Part shown: positions 7,734-17,175 of the stretch, piece after piece | Layout of the letters: each line of letters opens with the position of its first letter | Position numbering within the stretch: the stretch's first letter is position 1 | NCBI RefSeq assembly: GCF_001956045.1 | Contig: NZ_MRTH01000029.1 | Location: 1 to 64,000, forward strand | Reading direction: 5' to 3' | Origin: Paenibacillus sp. FSL H7-0331 | Lineage (GTDB): Bacteria; Bacillota; Bacilli; Paenibacillales; NBRC-103111 | DNA: 64,000 bases | Position numbers and translations under genes: made by a program | The notes under the pieces: generated by a model | What the model saw: only the letters and a program-made list of their open reading frames with translations | What the model was told of the DNA's origin: nothing | Databases searched by the model: none

Positions 7734-9482
7734 TTACTGCAGGGAGCGATATAAAATCCGGTAGCCGAATTCCTCAAGCTGAATAAACATCCGCCCATCC
7801 TTCGTCCGCACAGGCTCGCCCGTCAGCGCATCAACCCAATCGTTCGTTTCCATCGGGTGACTCAATATCGTCTTGTCTCCTGTATTGTTCATCCATACCG
7901 TAAAATGCACCCGATGGTTTAACCGTTCATAAATAATGCGACGATCACCATGCTCCGCTCTCAGAAACCGAAAGCTTCCCGATACGAGCACCTCATGCTT
8001 ACGGCGCAGCGCAATCAGCAGCTTATAAAAATCGAACAACTCGCGATCCTGCTTGTCCTCATCCCATTCCATACATTTGCGGCAATCCGGATCCTCTCCA
8101 CCAGTTAGTCCAATCTCATCTCCATAGAAAATGCACGGCGTTCCCATAAACGTAAGTAAAAATACGACGCACAGCTTTAATCTCCGCTTATTGTTACCTA
8201 CACGGTTCATCACCCGAGGGGTATCGTGGCTGCACAATAAATTGAAAATCACTTCGTTTGTCTGCTGCGGATAACGAATCAACAGTCCGCTGATGCTGGT
8301 TGCGAAGTCAAAACCATCCATTCGGGAATCAGAGAAAAATTCCAGCAGCTTATTGGAGAATGGATAATTCATCACTGAATCAAATTGGTCTCCGAGCAGC
8401 CATTTCAGAGAATCGTTCCACACTTCGCCAACAATGTAGGCGTTCGGATTAGCGGCTTTCACGACATCACGAAACTCCCGCCAAAAGTAATGGTCGATTT
8501 CATTCGCTACATCCAGACGCCATCCGTCGATACCGACCTCCTTGACCCAATATTCAGCGACCTCCAGCAAATACTTTTTTACAGCAGGATTGGACGTATT
8601 CAGCTTAGGCATATGTCCATAAAAGCCGAACGTATCATAGCTCGGAATGCCGTCGTTTGTAGCAAGCGGATAGCTGTTTATGTGAAACCAGCCTGCATAT
8701 TGCGATTTCCTTCCTTTTTTCAATACGTCCTGAAAAGGAGGAAACTGTTCACTGCAGTGATTGAACACGGCGTCCAGCATGACCTTGATGCCTTTAAGGT
8801 GACAGGCTTGAACCAGCTCATGGAGCAGCGCATTGGTTCCAAAATGGGGGTCTACCTTTTTGTAATCTACAATATCGTATTTATGATTAGAGGGCGCTTC
8901 AAATACAGGCGTCAAATACAGTGCTGTAATGCCCAGATCCTGCAAATAATCGAGATGGTCAATGATTCCTTGAAGATCACCGCCAAATGAGATATCATAA
9001 GTCGGTTTACCACCCCATCGTTCGGTATGGGCCGGATTAATCGATGGGTCTCCGTTCGCAAATCGCTCCGGAAAGATCTGATAGAATACAGCTCTCTTCG
9101 CCCATTCCGGAACGGTATGTAGGTCGATTTCATGGATATAGGGGATATCATAATAACCTCCGGTGGGCATGGGCCTATAGCTCAATACACCATTTTCCGT
9201 CAGCCACACCGTCTCAGACCCCGCCCGGATGCGAAAACAATAGGAAACGCGCTTGTTATAAGGCTTGATACTGGCCTCCCAATAATCAAACATTTTGTCT
9301 GCCCCCGTTTTCTTAAGGGGATATTCCCGATAAAACCGGTCCCAGTTATACTTGTCACCCGTCTCCGCGGTCACTTCCTCCACATCATCCCGTTTCGTTC
9401 GAACCCGAACATGGATTGTATCCTTGTCATATGCGTAGGCCCAGTTATTTTGGGCAATGTGGTAAAAGCCTTCGAGTAGCAT
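7734..9482 (-). CDS. Neopullulanase / cyclomaltodextrinase / maltogenic amylase (GH13_20)
   Basis: 582 residues, the usual size. Hydrolyses cyclodextrins, pullulan and short maltodextrins in the cytoplasm; no signal peptide. N-terminal CBM34-type beta-sandwich (about 1-120), then the GH13 barrel: DAVFNH (237-242), nucleophile D324 in DGWRLDVANE, acid/base E353 in VGEVW, transition-state D420 in CSHDTPR, and a C-terminal beta domain. Start ATG 9482 follows GGGGAG. First gene of a probable run with the AI-2E permease, glgC and the SDR. No maltodextrin transporter is adjacent; the sugar ABC operon at 28 kb may or may not serve it. Confidence 0.92.
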   Translation of the reverse strand: MLLEGFYHIAQNNWAYAYDKDTIHVRVRTKRDDVEEVTAETGDKYNWDRFYREYPLKKTGADKMFDYWEASIKPYNKRVSYCFRIRAGSETVWLTENGVLSYRPMPTGGYYDIPYIHEIDLHTVPEWAKRAVFYQIFPERFANGDPSINPAHTERWGGKPTYDISFGGDLQGIIDHLDYLQDLGITALYLTPVFEAPSNHKYDIVDYKKVDPHFGTNALLHELVQACHLKGIKVMLDAVFNHCSEQFPPFQDVLKKGRKSQYAGWFHINSYPLATNDGIPSYDTFGFYGHMPKLNTSNPAVKKYLLEVAEYWVKEVGIDGWRLDVANEIDHYFWREFRDVVKAANPNAYIVGEVWNDSLKWLLGDQFDSVMNYPFSNKLLEFFSDSRMDGFDFATSISGLLIRYPQQTNEVIFNLLCSHDTPRVMNRVGNNKRRLKLCVVFLLTFMGTPCIFYGDEIGLTGGEDPDCRKCMEWDEDKQDRELFDFYKLLIALRRKHEVLVSGSFRFLRAEHGDRRIIYERLNHRVHFTVWMNNTGDKTILSHPMETNDWVDALTGEPVRTKDGRMFIQLEEFGYRILYRSLQ

Positions 9483-9591
9483 CTAACCATCTCCCCGTCT
9501 TCCCATTAGCTTGTATCTATGCTATTACCTTCTCCTTAACCATTTCGGAATTCGCTTAAACAAGCGGCTTTTTCCAACTTGATTAGCCATG

Positions 9592-9636
9592 AAAAAAAGA
9601 GGATATAACGATGTTTGACATCATTACGTCCTCTTT
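9592..9636 (-). terminator. Intrinsic terminator of the chemoreceptor gene
   Basis: Minus-strand stem of about 18 bp with two internal mismatches (AAAGAGGA arm at 9629-9636 with 9596-9603) followed by seven T. Confidence 0.8.
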
Positions 9637-9700
9637 GTTGGAACAAACTATCACTTCATTATACGCTTCTACCCAATGCTTACTGCTATAATACCCCAAC

Positions 9701-11683
9701 CTACACCTTGAATCGATCCGCCGTTCCTTTCAGCTGACCAGCAGCCTCCATAAGTGTTACGGACCGATCGCTTGTTTCTTCAGAGTCCTTCAGCTGATGC
9801 AAGGACGCATCCGCAAGATGCTGCGCCTGATCTGCTGCTGATCCTGCAATACGCGCTATTTCTTCGATCCCAGCCGTAACTTCCTCTGTCCCCGCCGACA
9901 TCTGCTCGGCCGCCGCTGATACTTCCTCCATCTGTGTGGATACCAGGTTCACCGAATTCAGCATACGCGATAACACCTGCTGCAGCTGCCTAACTTCGTT
10001 AACACCGTCCTCCACATCCGTTCCACCCCGCTGCATAGCTTGTACGGCTGCAGTCATCGAGGCCTGAATATCCGTGATACGTTCGTTAATTTGCTGCGCC
10101 GAGGCTTCCGATTGATCCGCCAGCTTTCTAACCTCACTGGCTACAACCGCAAATCCCTTGCCTTGCTCGCCTGCTCTCGCCGCTTCGATAGCCGCATTCA
10201 GCGCCAGCAAGCCGGTCTGTGAAGCGATCCCTGAGATGACCTGCGCCATGCCGCCCACCGCCTGCATGTCCTGCTCAAGCTTTTCAATTGAAAAACCAAC
10301 CTCCTGCGCGGATTGGCTCAAAGTCATCATCTGGTTAACGGCCTGCCCGGCTGCGCGACTGCCCTGCTCCGCTTCTCGTACCAATTCCTGCGTCGCTTCC
10401 GTCACATCGGCCGAAGCCTCGGCAATACGCTGGATTCCGGTAGCCATCTCTTCCATCGCTCGAGCGCTGTCTTCTGCACTGGTCGCTTGATGCCCGGCAC
10501 CCATTGTGAGCTCCTGGACCGTCTGAGACATTAGCTGTGCGTTCGTGTTCGAACGTTCGGCACTGCTCGTCAAATCACTGGAGATCGTGCCGACTTGGTT
10601 AGACATCCTTCCTATCGTTCTCATCATCATCTGTAAATGAAAAATAAAGCGGTTAATTTCCTCAGCCAGCCTGTCCATTTCATCTTTACCACGAACCGGA
10701 ATGCGGTAGGTCAAATCTGCTTCCTGAGAGTTCAGATTAATCGCAGCCTGCAGCATAAACTTTAACTTCCGAGATACGATGGCTCCCGATAATATGAATA
10801 ATATGATCAATACACCTATGTATAATGCTGCCAGCTCGAGCCCTGATTTTAAACGCTGCTTGTTAATAAACGCGTCAGAGCCTTCTTTGGATAAATCAAC
10901 GCGAACCGCTCCCCAGTGCTTGCCATCAATGGTTAACGGATAAGCCAGATCCCATCGTTCAAAAACCTTCTGCTCGACGACCTGCGAATATTTTTGCAGC
11001 AGCGGTTTGGTTGTATCTTGATAGGAAGCCGCCGAGTAACCGACAATATCGTTGAATACGCGATTGCCCCGATATTTTTGACTTGCGAGTCCTGTAGCTC
11101 CCCATGCATCCTTAGAATCCTCACCTGTAAGACTCAGCTTGGTATTATGTGTCGCCACATAACCATTAAAGTCGGGATTCGCTGAATACGCAATCGGCAC
11201 CACAAAAACCACATTTTCATCGACCAAAAAGCCATCGATAACCCGCTTCCAGTGATCATCCGTATATTCATCGTATGCACTTGTATACTTAAGCTCATAT
11301 TGAGCGAGCGGAATCATCCGTCCATCAAAAAGCTTTTGCTTCACGTCTCCGTAGGCGGGATCTTTGGAGCGCTTCTCGGCTTCCTTTTGGCTTTCCGGTA
11401 CGACCTGCAGCTTGTCATTGAACAAATTCTTCTTCAATTCCTCGCCAGTGAGCTTCTTTCCGCTTTTCAAAATCGTCCCGTCCCTGATATCATCCTCAGC
11501 AATACTTTGCAATGTTTTGGAGAGAGAAATGACCATGGCGCTCCCTTTTTCAAAAAGCTGTGCTTCTGCATCGACACGAATCTTGTTCCACTCGTAAGCA
11601 TAAATAGCCCCGATCAATATTAGCAGAATCACACCTGTAAATAACATAAATCGTGCAGTTAATGAATGAGTCCACTTGAGCAC
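9701..11683 (-). CDS. Methyl-accepting chemotaxis protein
   Basis: 660 residues from GTG 11683, seven bases after GGAGG; the longer frame adds an implausible 14-residue head. First membrane helix at about 10-30, extracellular sensing domain of about 260 residues, second helix near 290-310, HAMP (with [22 protein letters not shown]), then the signalling coiled coil with the conserved tip [20 protein letters not shown]. The sensing domain resembles no ligand-defined type I can name; it contains long charged stretches and [20 protein letters not shown], a dCache-like membrane-proximal segment. Single-gene unit with its own terminator. Controls CheA and hence flagellar rotation; ligand unknown. 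Confidence 0.9.
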   Translation of the reverse strand: MLKWTHSLTARFMLFTGVILLILIGAIYAYEWNKIRVDAEAQLFEKGSAMVISLSKTLQSIAEDDIRDGTILKSGKKLTGEELKKNLFNDKLQVVPESQKEAEKRSKDPAYGDVKQKLFDGRMIPLAQYELKYTSAYDEYTDDHWKRVIDGFLVDENVVFVVPIAYSANPDFNGYVATHNTKLSLTGEDSKDAWGATGLASQKYRGNRVFNDIVGYSAASYQDTTKPLLQKYSQVVEQKVFERWDLAYPLTIDGKHWGAVRVDLSKEGSDAFINKQRLKSGLELAALYIGVLIILFILSGAIVSRKLKFMLQAAINLNSQEADLTYRIPVRGKDEMDRLAEEINRFIFHLQMMMRTIGRMSNQVGTISSDLTSSAERSNTNAQLMSQTVQELTMGAGHQATSAEDSARAMEEMATGIQRIAEASADVTEATQELVREAEQGSRAAGQAVNQMMTLSQSAQEVGFSIEKLEQDMQAVGGMAQVISGIASQTGLLALNAAIEAARAGEQGKGFAVVASEVRKLADQSEASAQQINERITDIQASMTAAVQAMQRGGTDVEDGVNEVRQLQQVLSRMLNSVNLVSTQMEEVSAAAEQMSAGTEEVTAGIEEIARIAGSAADQAQHLADASLHQLKDSEETSDRSVTLMEAAGQLKGTADRFKV

Positions 11684-11830
11684 AGTAACACCTCCGCAAT
11701 GAGCTATAATATTAATATTATACAATGATATAAGCTAAAAGACCTAATACAAGGAATAACTATGTGTTTTTTAGATGAACATTCGACAAAATATATTTTT
11801 TTGTGAACATAGTCTAACTTCAAACATTGC

Positions 11831-11864
11831 AAAAAGAGACTCCTTACATAACCAGAGCCTCTTT
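11831..11864 (-). terminator. Intrinsic terminator after the methyltransferase gene
   Basis: Minus-strand stem AAAGAGGCTC/GAGTCTCTTT (one mismatch, 11833-11842 with 11855-11864) followed by TTTTT. Ends the GH88, sugar dehydrogenase and methyltransferase run. Confidence 0.75.
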
Positions 11865-11907
11865 GTCGTAAATTTTCACATGCTCGTTCCTAATAAATGG
11901 TTAAAAG

Positions 11908-13134
11908 TTACTCCGCCATGTTACCTGCGACAGCTAACAATGGCTGCAGTTCCTTGCTCATCGCTTTTTCCAGATAAGGCTCTGCGCTTAACAGGCTGCG
12001 GAATTCCATATAGCTTCGAGCTGCTGCAGCCAGTTCATCGGCCTTCGGTGCGGCTGCTTTGACTGCGCGGATCAATATATTTTTAGGCGTATGCTCCATA
12101 TCGATAAACTCAAGCAGCTGTGTTTTATAACCCAGCAGGTCCAGCAGGCTGGCACGAATCGCGTCGGTTGCAAGCGCTGAGAATCGTTCCTTCAGGATAC
12201 CATGCTGCAGAAGCGGAGCTAGTACTTGAGCCTCCACCTGTCGAAACAATTCATGCTGACAGCAAGGCACCGATAAAATAACACCAGCCTGCCAGCGGAT
12301 GGCTTTCTCCAGCGCAGCATCGGTAGCCGTATCGCAGGCATGCAAGGTGACGACCATATCCACTTGCTCCAACCCGTCATACTGAGCGATATCTCCAACG
12401 AGAAACTGGAGGCCCTCATAGCCAAAGCGTTCAGCTAAATCGCTGCAATGACGGATGACATCCTCTTTGAGATCCAGTCCGATAACGCGAAGATCGAAGC
12501 CCTGTATCTCCTTCAGGTAGTGGTACAGCGCAAAGGTCAAATAGGATTTTCCGCAGCCGAAATCAATGATGTTCAATGTTCGGTCTGTTGGCAGATGTGG
12601 AACAATATCAGCGATCAGCTCGACAAATCGGTTAATTTGCCGAAATTTATCGTACTTGGGTGCAAGCACCTTACCTGAGGCATTCATGATCCCAAGCTCG
12701 ATTAGAAATGGCACAGGCGTGCCTTCCTCCAGTAAATAATTTTTTTTGCGATTGTGGGTAAGCTCGGCAGCTTGCTTCTTCGTGGGCGGCTTGGTCAAGA
12801 TACCCAGCTTGCCCTTCTTGCTGATCAGCACCTGATAATCGGCATCCTTAGTCTGAAGCAGCCCCTGCCGAAATGCTTCTGACAGCAATCGTTGAATCTG
12901 AGCGGCTGCAGCATCGGGCCGCATGTTGTCATGCAGCACTTTATTACCACAATAGGAGCTGAACTGATACTGCAGCTCTCCTTTTAAAATGAGCGGCTTC
13001 ACCATCACCTTGCTGCAATCGGAGAGATTATTCGGACGAGGCTGACTAAAGGTACCTTGAATCAGCGATTGCTTGGTTATGACCTCGTCAACAAGTGTTT
13101 CCATGGATAACATATATATCATTTCTCCGTTCAT
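11908..13134 (-). CDS. Class I SAM-dependent methyltransferase, unknown substrate
   Basis: 408 residues from ATG 13134 (GGAAG six bases ahead); the frame extends upstream to a TTG at 13197 without a box, and ATGs at 13113 and 13104 are alternatives. An N-terminal domain of about 150 residues with QGTFSQPRP and KKGKLGILTKPPTKK may bind nucleic acid. Then a Rossmann fold: SAM loop IIDFGCGKSYLTFALY, acidic end VIGLDLK, DxD-like VGDIAQYD, and LHACDTATDAAL. SVPCCQHEL follows, where the usual N/DPPY would stand. The CCQHEL segment is typical of the PF13679-type methyltransferases related to eukaryotic tRNA/rRNA enzymes; RNA as substrate is inference. Last gene of a three-gene run. Confidence 0.8.
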   Translation of the reverse strand: MNGEMIYMLSMETLVDEVITKQSLIQGTFSQPRPNNLSDCSKVMVKPLILKGELQYQFSSYCGNKVLHDNMRPDAAAAQIQRLLSEAFRQGLLQTKDADYQVLISKKGKLGILTKPPTKKQAAELTHNRKKNYLLEEGTPVPFLIELGIMNASGKVLAPKYDKFRQINRFVELIADIVPHLPTDRTLNIIDFGCGKSYLTFALYHYLKEIQGFDLRVIGLDLKEDVIRHCSDLAERFGYEGLQFLVGDIAQYDGLEQVDMVVTLHACDTATDAALEKAIRWQAGVILSVPCCQHELFRQVEAQVLAPLLQHGILKERFSALATDAIRASLLDLLGYKTQLLEFIDMEHTPKNILIRAVKAAAPKADELAAAARSYMEFRSLLSAEPYLEKAMSKELQPLLAVAGNMAE

Positions 13135-13219
13135 TCTGTTCTTCCATACTTTCGGTCCTTTAAAATTCACTCGCTGTATATCCGACCGTCTATTCAAACT
13201 TAACCGCTGTTGAATCCGA

Positions 13220-14470
13220 CTAGAAGTTGGGCTTCAACCGGATGATTTGGTCATCAGCAGCACCTGGGGTACCGCGCCCGTCGCGGTTGTTCGTCATGAT
13301 ATAGATCGAGCCATCTGGGCCCTCCATCACATTGCGTATGCGGCCCAGCTCATTCTTGAGCAGGGGCTCCAGCTGTTGAATCGATTGCTGGTCACTGCCC
13401 AGTACGACCCGCAGCAGCTGAGCTCCACGCAGGTTGGCTGCGAGCAGATTCCCTTTCCAGGGTCCCTTGGTAACAAAAGTAATACCGGATGGCGCCCAGG
13501 TTTCATTCCCGCTGTGCACAAGAGGCAGCTTGAGTGTTCCCGGACCCAGCTTGCTCTTGTCCTTATCCGCTACCTCAGATTCATCGCCCTCAATAAGTGG
13601 CCACCCGTAATTCGCTCCGGGATCAATCAAATTAAATTCGTCATGGGCCGACTGCCCGTGCTCTGTGCTGAACAGCTTGCCTGTCACCGGATGCCAGGCC
13701 AAGCCTTGCGGGTTCCGATGTCCCAATGAATACACGGGAGAATCGGGAAACGGATTATCCCGGGGGATAGTGCCATCTGGATGGATGCGCAATATTTTTC
13801 CGCCCAATTGGCTTAGATCCTGAGCAATCGAGGATTGACCGGCGTCCCCGCTGGTGATGTACAGCATACCGTCCGGGCCTATTTTGACTCGCCCACCATC
13901 GTGCGTTCTGGCACCAGGCAGCTTGTCGATAATAACTTTATCGAGCTGCAGTCGATTGTTGCTTTCGATCATGCGCAGCACCTGATTGCGGGTTCCTCCT
14001 CCTTCTTCGTAGGTATGGTAGACGTACATAGCATGATTAGTCGCGAAGTCCTTGTCCAGCACCAGTCCGAGCAATCCCGACTCGCCTTCCTGAAGAAAAG
14101 GCTTCTCGAACCGATAAACAGGCTGTTCCATGAGCTTTCCCTTATCGATGACTCGGATAATGCCTCCGCGTTCCGTAAAGAAAATTCGGCCATCCGGTGC
14201 GATATCCATATCCCAAGGCACATTCAGCTTCGAAGCAAATACCTCTTGTGTATAGGGAATTCCCGTATTCACAGCTCCAGTTTGCCCTTGTTTGGGTTGC
14301 GATGTAGTGGAACCCGTTCCTGCTGCAGGCACCGACACTGATGGGGCCGTCACGGCAGGCGGTTGGGATTGCGTATCGATGGAGGCTCCACTGCAGCCCG
14401 TTATCAATGTAAGCACCATAGAAATCGCTGCAGTGATCATCCATTCGTTCAAGCTATTGATTCCGCTCAT
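13220..14470 (-). CDS. PQQ-dependent sugar dehydrogenase-like (GSDH/YliI) lipoprotein
   Basis: 416 residues. Lipobox LITGC with Cys 26, then a Ser/Thr/Pro/Gln-rich linker to about 70, then a six-bladed beta-propeller of the soluble aldose dehydrogenase family: LNVPWDMDIAPDGRIFFTER, GESGLLGL, catalytic-type His in ARTHDGGRV, GGKILRI, GHRNPQGLAWHP, EHGQSAHDEFNLI and APSGITF. Homologues oxidise aldoses with PQQ in the outer cell layer; no PQQ synthesis genes are visible, so cofactor use is open. Start ATG 14470 after GGGAGGG. It lies 76 bases after the GH88 gene on the same strand, which points to sugars released outside the cell. Confidence 0.88.
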   Translation of the reverse strand: MSGINSLNEWMITAAISMVLTLITGCSGASIDTQSQPPAVTAPSVSVPAAGTGSTTSQPKQGQTGAVNTGIPYTQEVFASKLNVPWDMDIAPDGRIFFTERGGIIRVIDKGKLMEQPVYRFEKPFLQEGESGLLGLVLDKDFATNHAMYVYHTYEEGGGTRNQVLRMIESNNRLQLDKVIIDKLPGARTHDGGRVKIGPDGMLYITSGDAGQSSIAQDLSQLGGKILRIHPDGTIPRDNPFPDSPVYSLGHRNPQGLAWHPVTGKLFSTEHGQSAHDEFNLIDPGANYGWPLIEGDESEVADKDKSKLGPGTLKLPLVHSGNETWAPSGITFVTKGPWKGNLLAANLRGAQLLRVVLGSDQQSIQQLEPLLKNELGRIRNVMEGPDGSIYIMTNNRDGRGTPGAADDQIIRLKPNF

Positions 14471-14546
14471 GTTTCATCATCCCTCCTATATGCCAGGAAT
14501 AAAAACGTTGGAGGCAGCAAAGTCCATACCGACCTCCGTCTCCCAT

Positions 14547-15686
14547 TTACCAGAACAGGTCACGGTGCCCAGCCAGCCGTGCTACGCCCTCAGCAAAATA
14601 ATAGTCGCCGTAGATAAGTGGCACGTTGACATTTTTCCCTTCCGGGAAATGTGAGGTACCTTGAACAATAAGTCCTTCTTCCGTTTCCGAATCCCATGCT
14701 CCATAATTCACATACAAGGAGTGAAGGATGCGCTCCCCAGCCTTACGGTAAAGTGCCGATTCCTGACCGCTCACCTGATCGCTAAGCAGCAGCAAACCGC
14801 AGGCCGCGCAAGCGCCAGCAGAAGTATCGCGGTAAGCAGGCACACCCTCCGGCAAGCGGAAATCCCAATGAGGTACATGGTCTTCCGGCAAGTTGGCCAG
14901 GAAGAAATGCGCCGCACGTTTGGCCGCATTCAAGTAATTCTCGTCAGCCGTATACTGATAGCTCAAGCTCATGCCGTAAATCGCCCAAGCCGTGCCGCGC
15001 GACCACCCTGAATCTGGTGCATAACCTTGTCCACCTTTTACTCCCAGCTTCTCTCCGGTTTCCGGATCAAATATGACGATATGATTCACCGATCCATCCG
15101 GGCGAATGAAATGCTCGAGCGCCATATTGGCGTGACGTACCGCCACATGCTTATAGCGGGGGTCACCTGTGACCGCTGCTGCCCAATGCAGCAGAGGCAG
15201 GTTCATCATGCAGTCGATGATCGCCCATCCGGCATTCTGCTCACCTTCACGCCATGGATTCCAGGCACGTATATAATTACCTTGAACGTTAAAACGGGCT
15301 GCGAGCAGATTGGCTGCAAGCAGGGCACGGCGTTTGGAATCCTCTGCACCAAGCAGCTTGTAGCGGGCCAGACTTGTAAGTGTCCACATGAAGCCTATAT
15401 CATGATCAAGCTTGTAATAATCAGTCACTACTTGATCCAACTGCCGCTCGCAGGACTCGGCCAGCTGTTTTAAAGCCTCATCCTTCGTATCGCGGTAAAC
15501 AAGCCACAGCAGCCCCGGCCAGAATCCAGCCGTCCACCAGGAAGCGGGCTCCAGCTTATACACACCATCCACACTTGCATGCGGAAATCCGTCTCCAATC
15601 CGGCTGCTCGTTCGCTTCACCTTATTAACTGTCTGGTTCCAGGCTTCCTTTACCCAATCCGGTTGCTGGTGCTCCGTTGCTGTCAT
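14547..15686 (-). CDS. Unsaturated glucuronyl hydrolase, GH88
   Basis: 379 residues, the size of the Bacillus sp. GL1 enzyme. It cleaves the 4,5-unsaturated uronic acid left at the non-reducing end by polysaccharide lyases. No signal peptide, so cytoplasmic. Six-hairpin barrel repeats; catalytic-type Asp in LDHDIGFM (D96) and in AIIDCMMNLPLLHW (D158), plus WWTAGFWPGLLW and WSRGTAWAIYGM forming the substrate pocket. Start ATG 15686 after GGGAGTGG. No lyase or uronate transporter is adjacent, although CdaR/glycerate kinase (sugar-acid use) lies 8 kb away. First gene of the run with the sugar dehydrogenase and methyltransferase genes. Confidence 0.9.
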   Translation of the reverse strand: MTATEHQQPDWVKEAWNQTVNKVKRTSSRIGDGFPHASVDGVYKLEPASWWTAGFWPGLLWLVYRDTKDEALKQLAESCERQLDQVVTDYYKLDHDIGFMWTLTSLARYKLLGAEDSKRRALLAANLLAARFNVQGNYIRAWNPWREGEQNAGWAIIDCMMNLPLLHWAAAVTGDPRYKHVAVRHANMALEHFIRPDGSVNHIVIFDPETGEKLGVKGGQGYAPDSGWSRGTAWAIYGMSLSYQYTADENYLNAAKRAAHFFLANLPEDHVPHWDFRLPEGVPAYRDTSAGACAACGLLLLSDQVSGQESALYRKAGERILHSLYVNYGAWDSETEEGLIVQGTSHFPEGKNVNVPLIYGDYYFAEGVARLAGHRDLFW

Positions 15687-15724
15687 CTTGCTTCCACTCC
15701 CTGTTTTATCTATGATTTAGTTCC

Positions 15725-15753
15725 ATTGTAAACGCTGCTCCGATCAATCGCAA
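15725..15753 (-). promoter_or_regulatory. Probable sigma-A promoter of the GH88 run
   Basis: Minus strand TTGCGA, 17-base spacer, TACAAT, about 35 bases before the start codon. The spacer/-10 edge carries AGCGTTTACA, which matches half of a CcpA catabolite-repression site; the other half is poor. Confidence 0.45.
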
Positions 15754-15790
15754 ACACTTCACTTACTTATCGTTAGCGCATGAACAAGCA

Positions 15791-15822
15791 AAAAGAGCAC
15801 TGCCGCAGCAGTGCTCCTTCTA
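15791..15822 (-). terminator. Intrinsic terminator of dps
   Basis: Perfect 9-bp stem (GAGCACTGC at 15795-15803 with 15808-15816, loop of four) followed on the minus strand by TTTTT. Confidence 0.85.
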
Positions 15823-15848
15823 TTATTTTACCGTTAATCGTGTCGTTA

Positions 15849-16313
15849 TTAGGAGTTGCCCAGAAAAGCCTCCAGCATCCACGTATGTTTCTCCAGACTG
15901 GCATGAATCGAGAGCAGTAAATCTCCGGTCGTTTCGTCACCGGCCTTCTCTGCGATTTCCATCCCTTCCTTCAACTGATCGTTGATCAAATTGAAGTCAG
16001 CTACAACTGCGCGGACCATATCTTCAGCCTTCTCGGTGCCCTGTGCCTCTTTGATATCGGATTCCTTCAAGAATCCCGCCATTGTGGCCAGCGGCTGACC
16101 GTGTAAGGTTAGCAAACGCTCTGCGATCGCATCAAAATGCAGCGTCGTTTCATTATATAGCTCTTCCAGTTTAATATGCAGAGTGAAAAAGTTAGGTCCT
16201 TTAACGTACCAATGGAAATTGTGCAATTTGATATACAGCACACCAAAGTTCGCCACCTGATGATTCAATACTTTTTCCAATTGACTAGCTGGAGCTTTTA
16301 CTGCATTAGCCAT
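15849..16313 (-). CDS. dps: Dps-type ferritin-like DNA-protecting protein
   Basis: 154 residues from ATG 16313, behind GAGGAGAG; the longer frame adds an implausible head. Dodecameric mini-ferritin that oxidises Fe(II) with peroxide and shields DNA in stress. Inter-subunit ferroxidase ligands are all present: H34 (NFHWYVKGP), H46, D61 and E65 (HFDAIAERL), with the same spacing as H31/H43/D58/E62 of characterised Dps proteins. No long Lys-rich DNA-binding tail. Single-gene unit with its own terminator and a sigma-B-like promoter upstream (16372-16397). Confidence 0.93.
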   Translation of the reverse strand: MANAVKAPASQLEKVLNHQVANFGVLYIKLHNFHWYVKGPNFFTLHIKLEELYNETTLHFDAIAERLLTLHGQPLATMAGFLKESDIKEAQGTEKAEDMVRAVVADFNLINDQLKEGMEIAEKAGDETTGDLLLSIHASLEKHTWMLEAFLGNS

Positions 16314-16371
16314 AATTGCCACTCTCCTCAAATAGTTTATGTACATTTCTGAACTGACTCTCTCTTCTTAT

Positions 16372-16397
16372 ATAACCTTTAAAATCTCATCTGAAAC
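16372..16397 (-). promoter_or_regulatory. Sigma-B-like promoter of dps
   Basis: Minus strand GTTTCA, 14 bases, GGTTAT; the sigma-B consensus is GTTTAA-N12-15-GGGTAT, so each box matches 5 of 6. It would start RNA about 50 bases before the start codon. dps is a sigma-B target in Bacillus subtilis. Confidence 0.45.
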
Positions 16398-16428
16398 GCT
16401 TATGCTAGTATCTCCTATTTTCTCGTCG

Positions 16429-17139
16429 CTATGTGTCTTTTCCCGAGCCCGTTCGAAAGCGGCTGCTCTTGCCCAGCCAACGATAGCTTTTTCTGATCAT
16501 ATTGAGAAGATGCTCCGGTATAGGAAGCTTATGAAACACAGGGAAATAAAACCGATTATAGGCGGTCTTGACATCATCCCACATCGTACAGGGATCCTCC
16601 TTCAAAAAATCCGATACATCGACGACTTTACCTCGACCGTGGTCCAGCATCACATTTTTACCATGAACATCATGTGGATGTAAGCCACGTTCGCGGGCAT
16701 AATCCAGCGCTGAATCGATATCCCTGATGGCCTGCTTCGGAATATGGATACCGCGCAGCAGACAGTTATAAAAGGTGAAGCCTCTTAGACGCTTCAATAC
16801 CAAATAACGATCCCCCACGTGAAGGCACTCTGAGTATGCAGGATGCGAGCCCAGCCTGCGATATACCTCTGCCTCTTCCTCAATCCCCGGACGACCGGGT
16901 GCATATACCTTAACAACCCATTCTTCAAAATCAGGATGTCTCACAACCGCTGCATAATTGCCCGCACCCAGCAGCACCCAGGGAGGCGGAACCTGACGGA
17001 CTACGATAGGATTTAATGGGTCCACACTTTCAATACGTATGTGCGGTACTAGTCCCCGCTCTACCTGCTCAATCAATTCCTCCAACATGGGCGGCGATTC
17101 CTCCCTCTTAGTGATCCTGACCAATAATGTTTTATCCAT
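16429..17139 (-). CDS. Protein kinase-like (APH/RIO-type fold) protein
   Basis: 236 residues from ATG 17139, behind AAAAGGAATAAT; an ATG at 17166 is possible but has no box. A compact kinase fold: Gly-rich LLGAGNYAAVVRH, Lys in WVVKVYAP, Glu in EEEAEVYRRL, catalytic loop HPHDVHGKNVML (Asp then Asn five residues on, as in active kinases) and metal Asp in VVDVSDF. So it is probably catalytic, resembling the putative Ser/Thr kinase YrzF type in Bacillus. Target unknown. It begins 36 bases after the cardiolipin synthase gene on the same strand, which hints at a membrane-related role (inference). Confidence 0.75.
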   Translation of the reverse strand: MDKTLLVRITKREESPPMLEELIEQVERGLVPHIRIESVDPLNPIVVRQVPPPWVLLGAGNYAAVVRHPDFEEWVVKVYAPGRPGIEEEAEVYRRLGSHPAYSECLHVGDRYLVLKRLRGFTFYNCLLRGIHIPKQAIRDIDSALDYARERGLHPHDVHGKNVMLDHGRGKVVDVSDFLKEDPCTMWDDVKTAYNRFYFPVFHKLPIPEHLLNMIRKSYRWLGKSSRFRTGSGKDT

Positions 17140-17175
17140 TCCCTTATTATTCCTTTTCATTAGCATATCAAAATT

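Noticed and set aside
8385..8990. 201-codon plus-strand ORF
   Set aside because: Antisense to the catalytic part of the neopullulanase; no ribosome binding site, composition of a shadow frame.
9550..9575. Small plus-strand hairpin CGCTT/AAGCG followed by T5
   Set aside because: No plus-strand gene ends near it.
15728..15741. CcpA (cre) site upstream of the GH88 gene
   Set aside because: Only one half matches; kept as a remark at the promoter, not as a feature.
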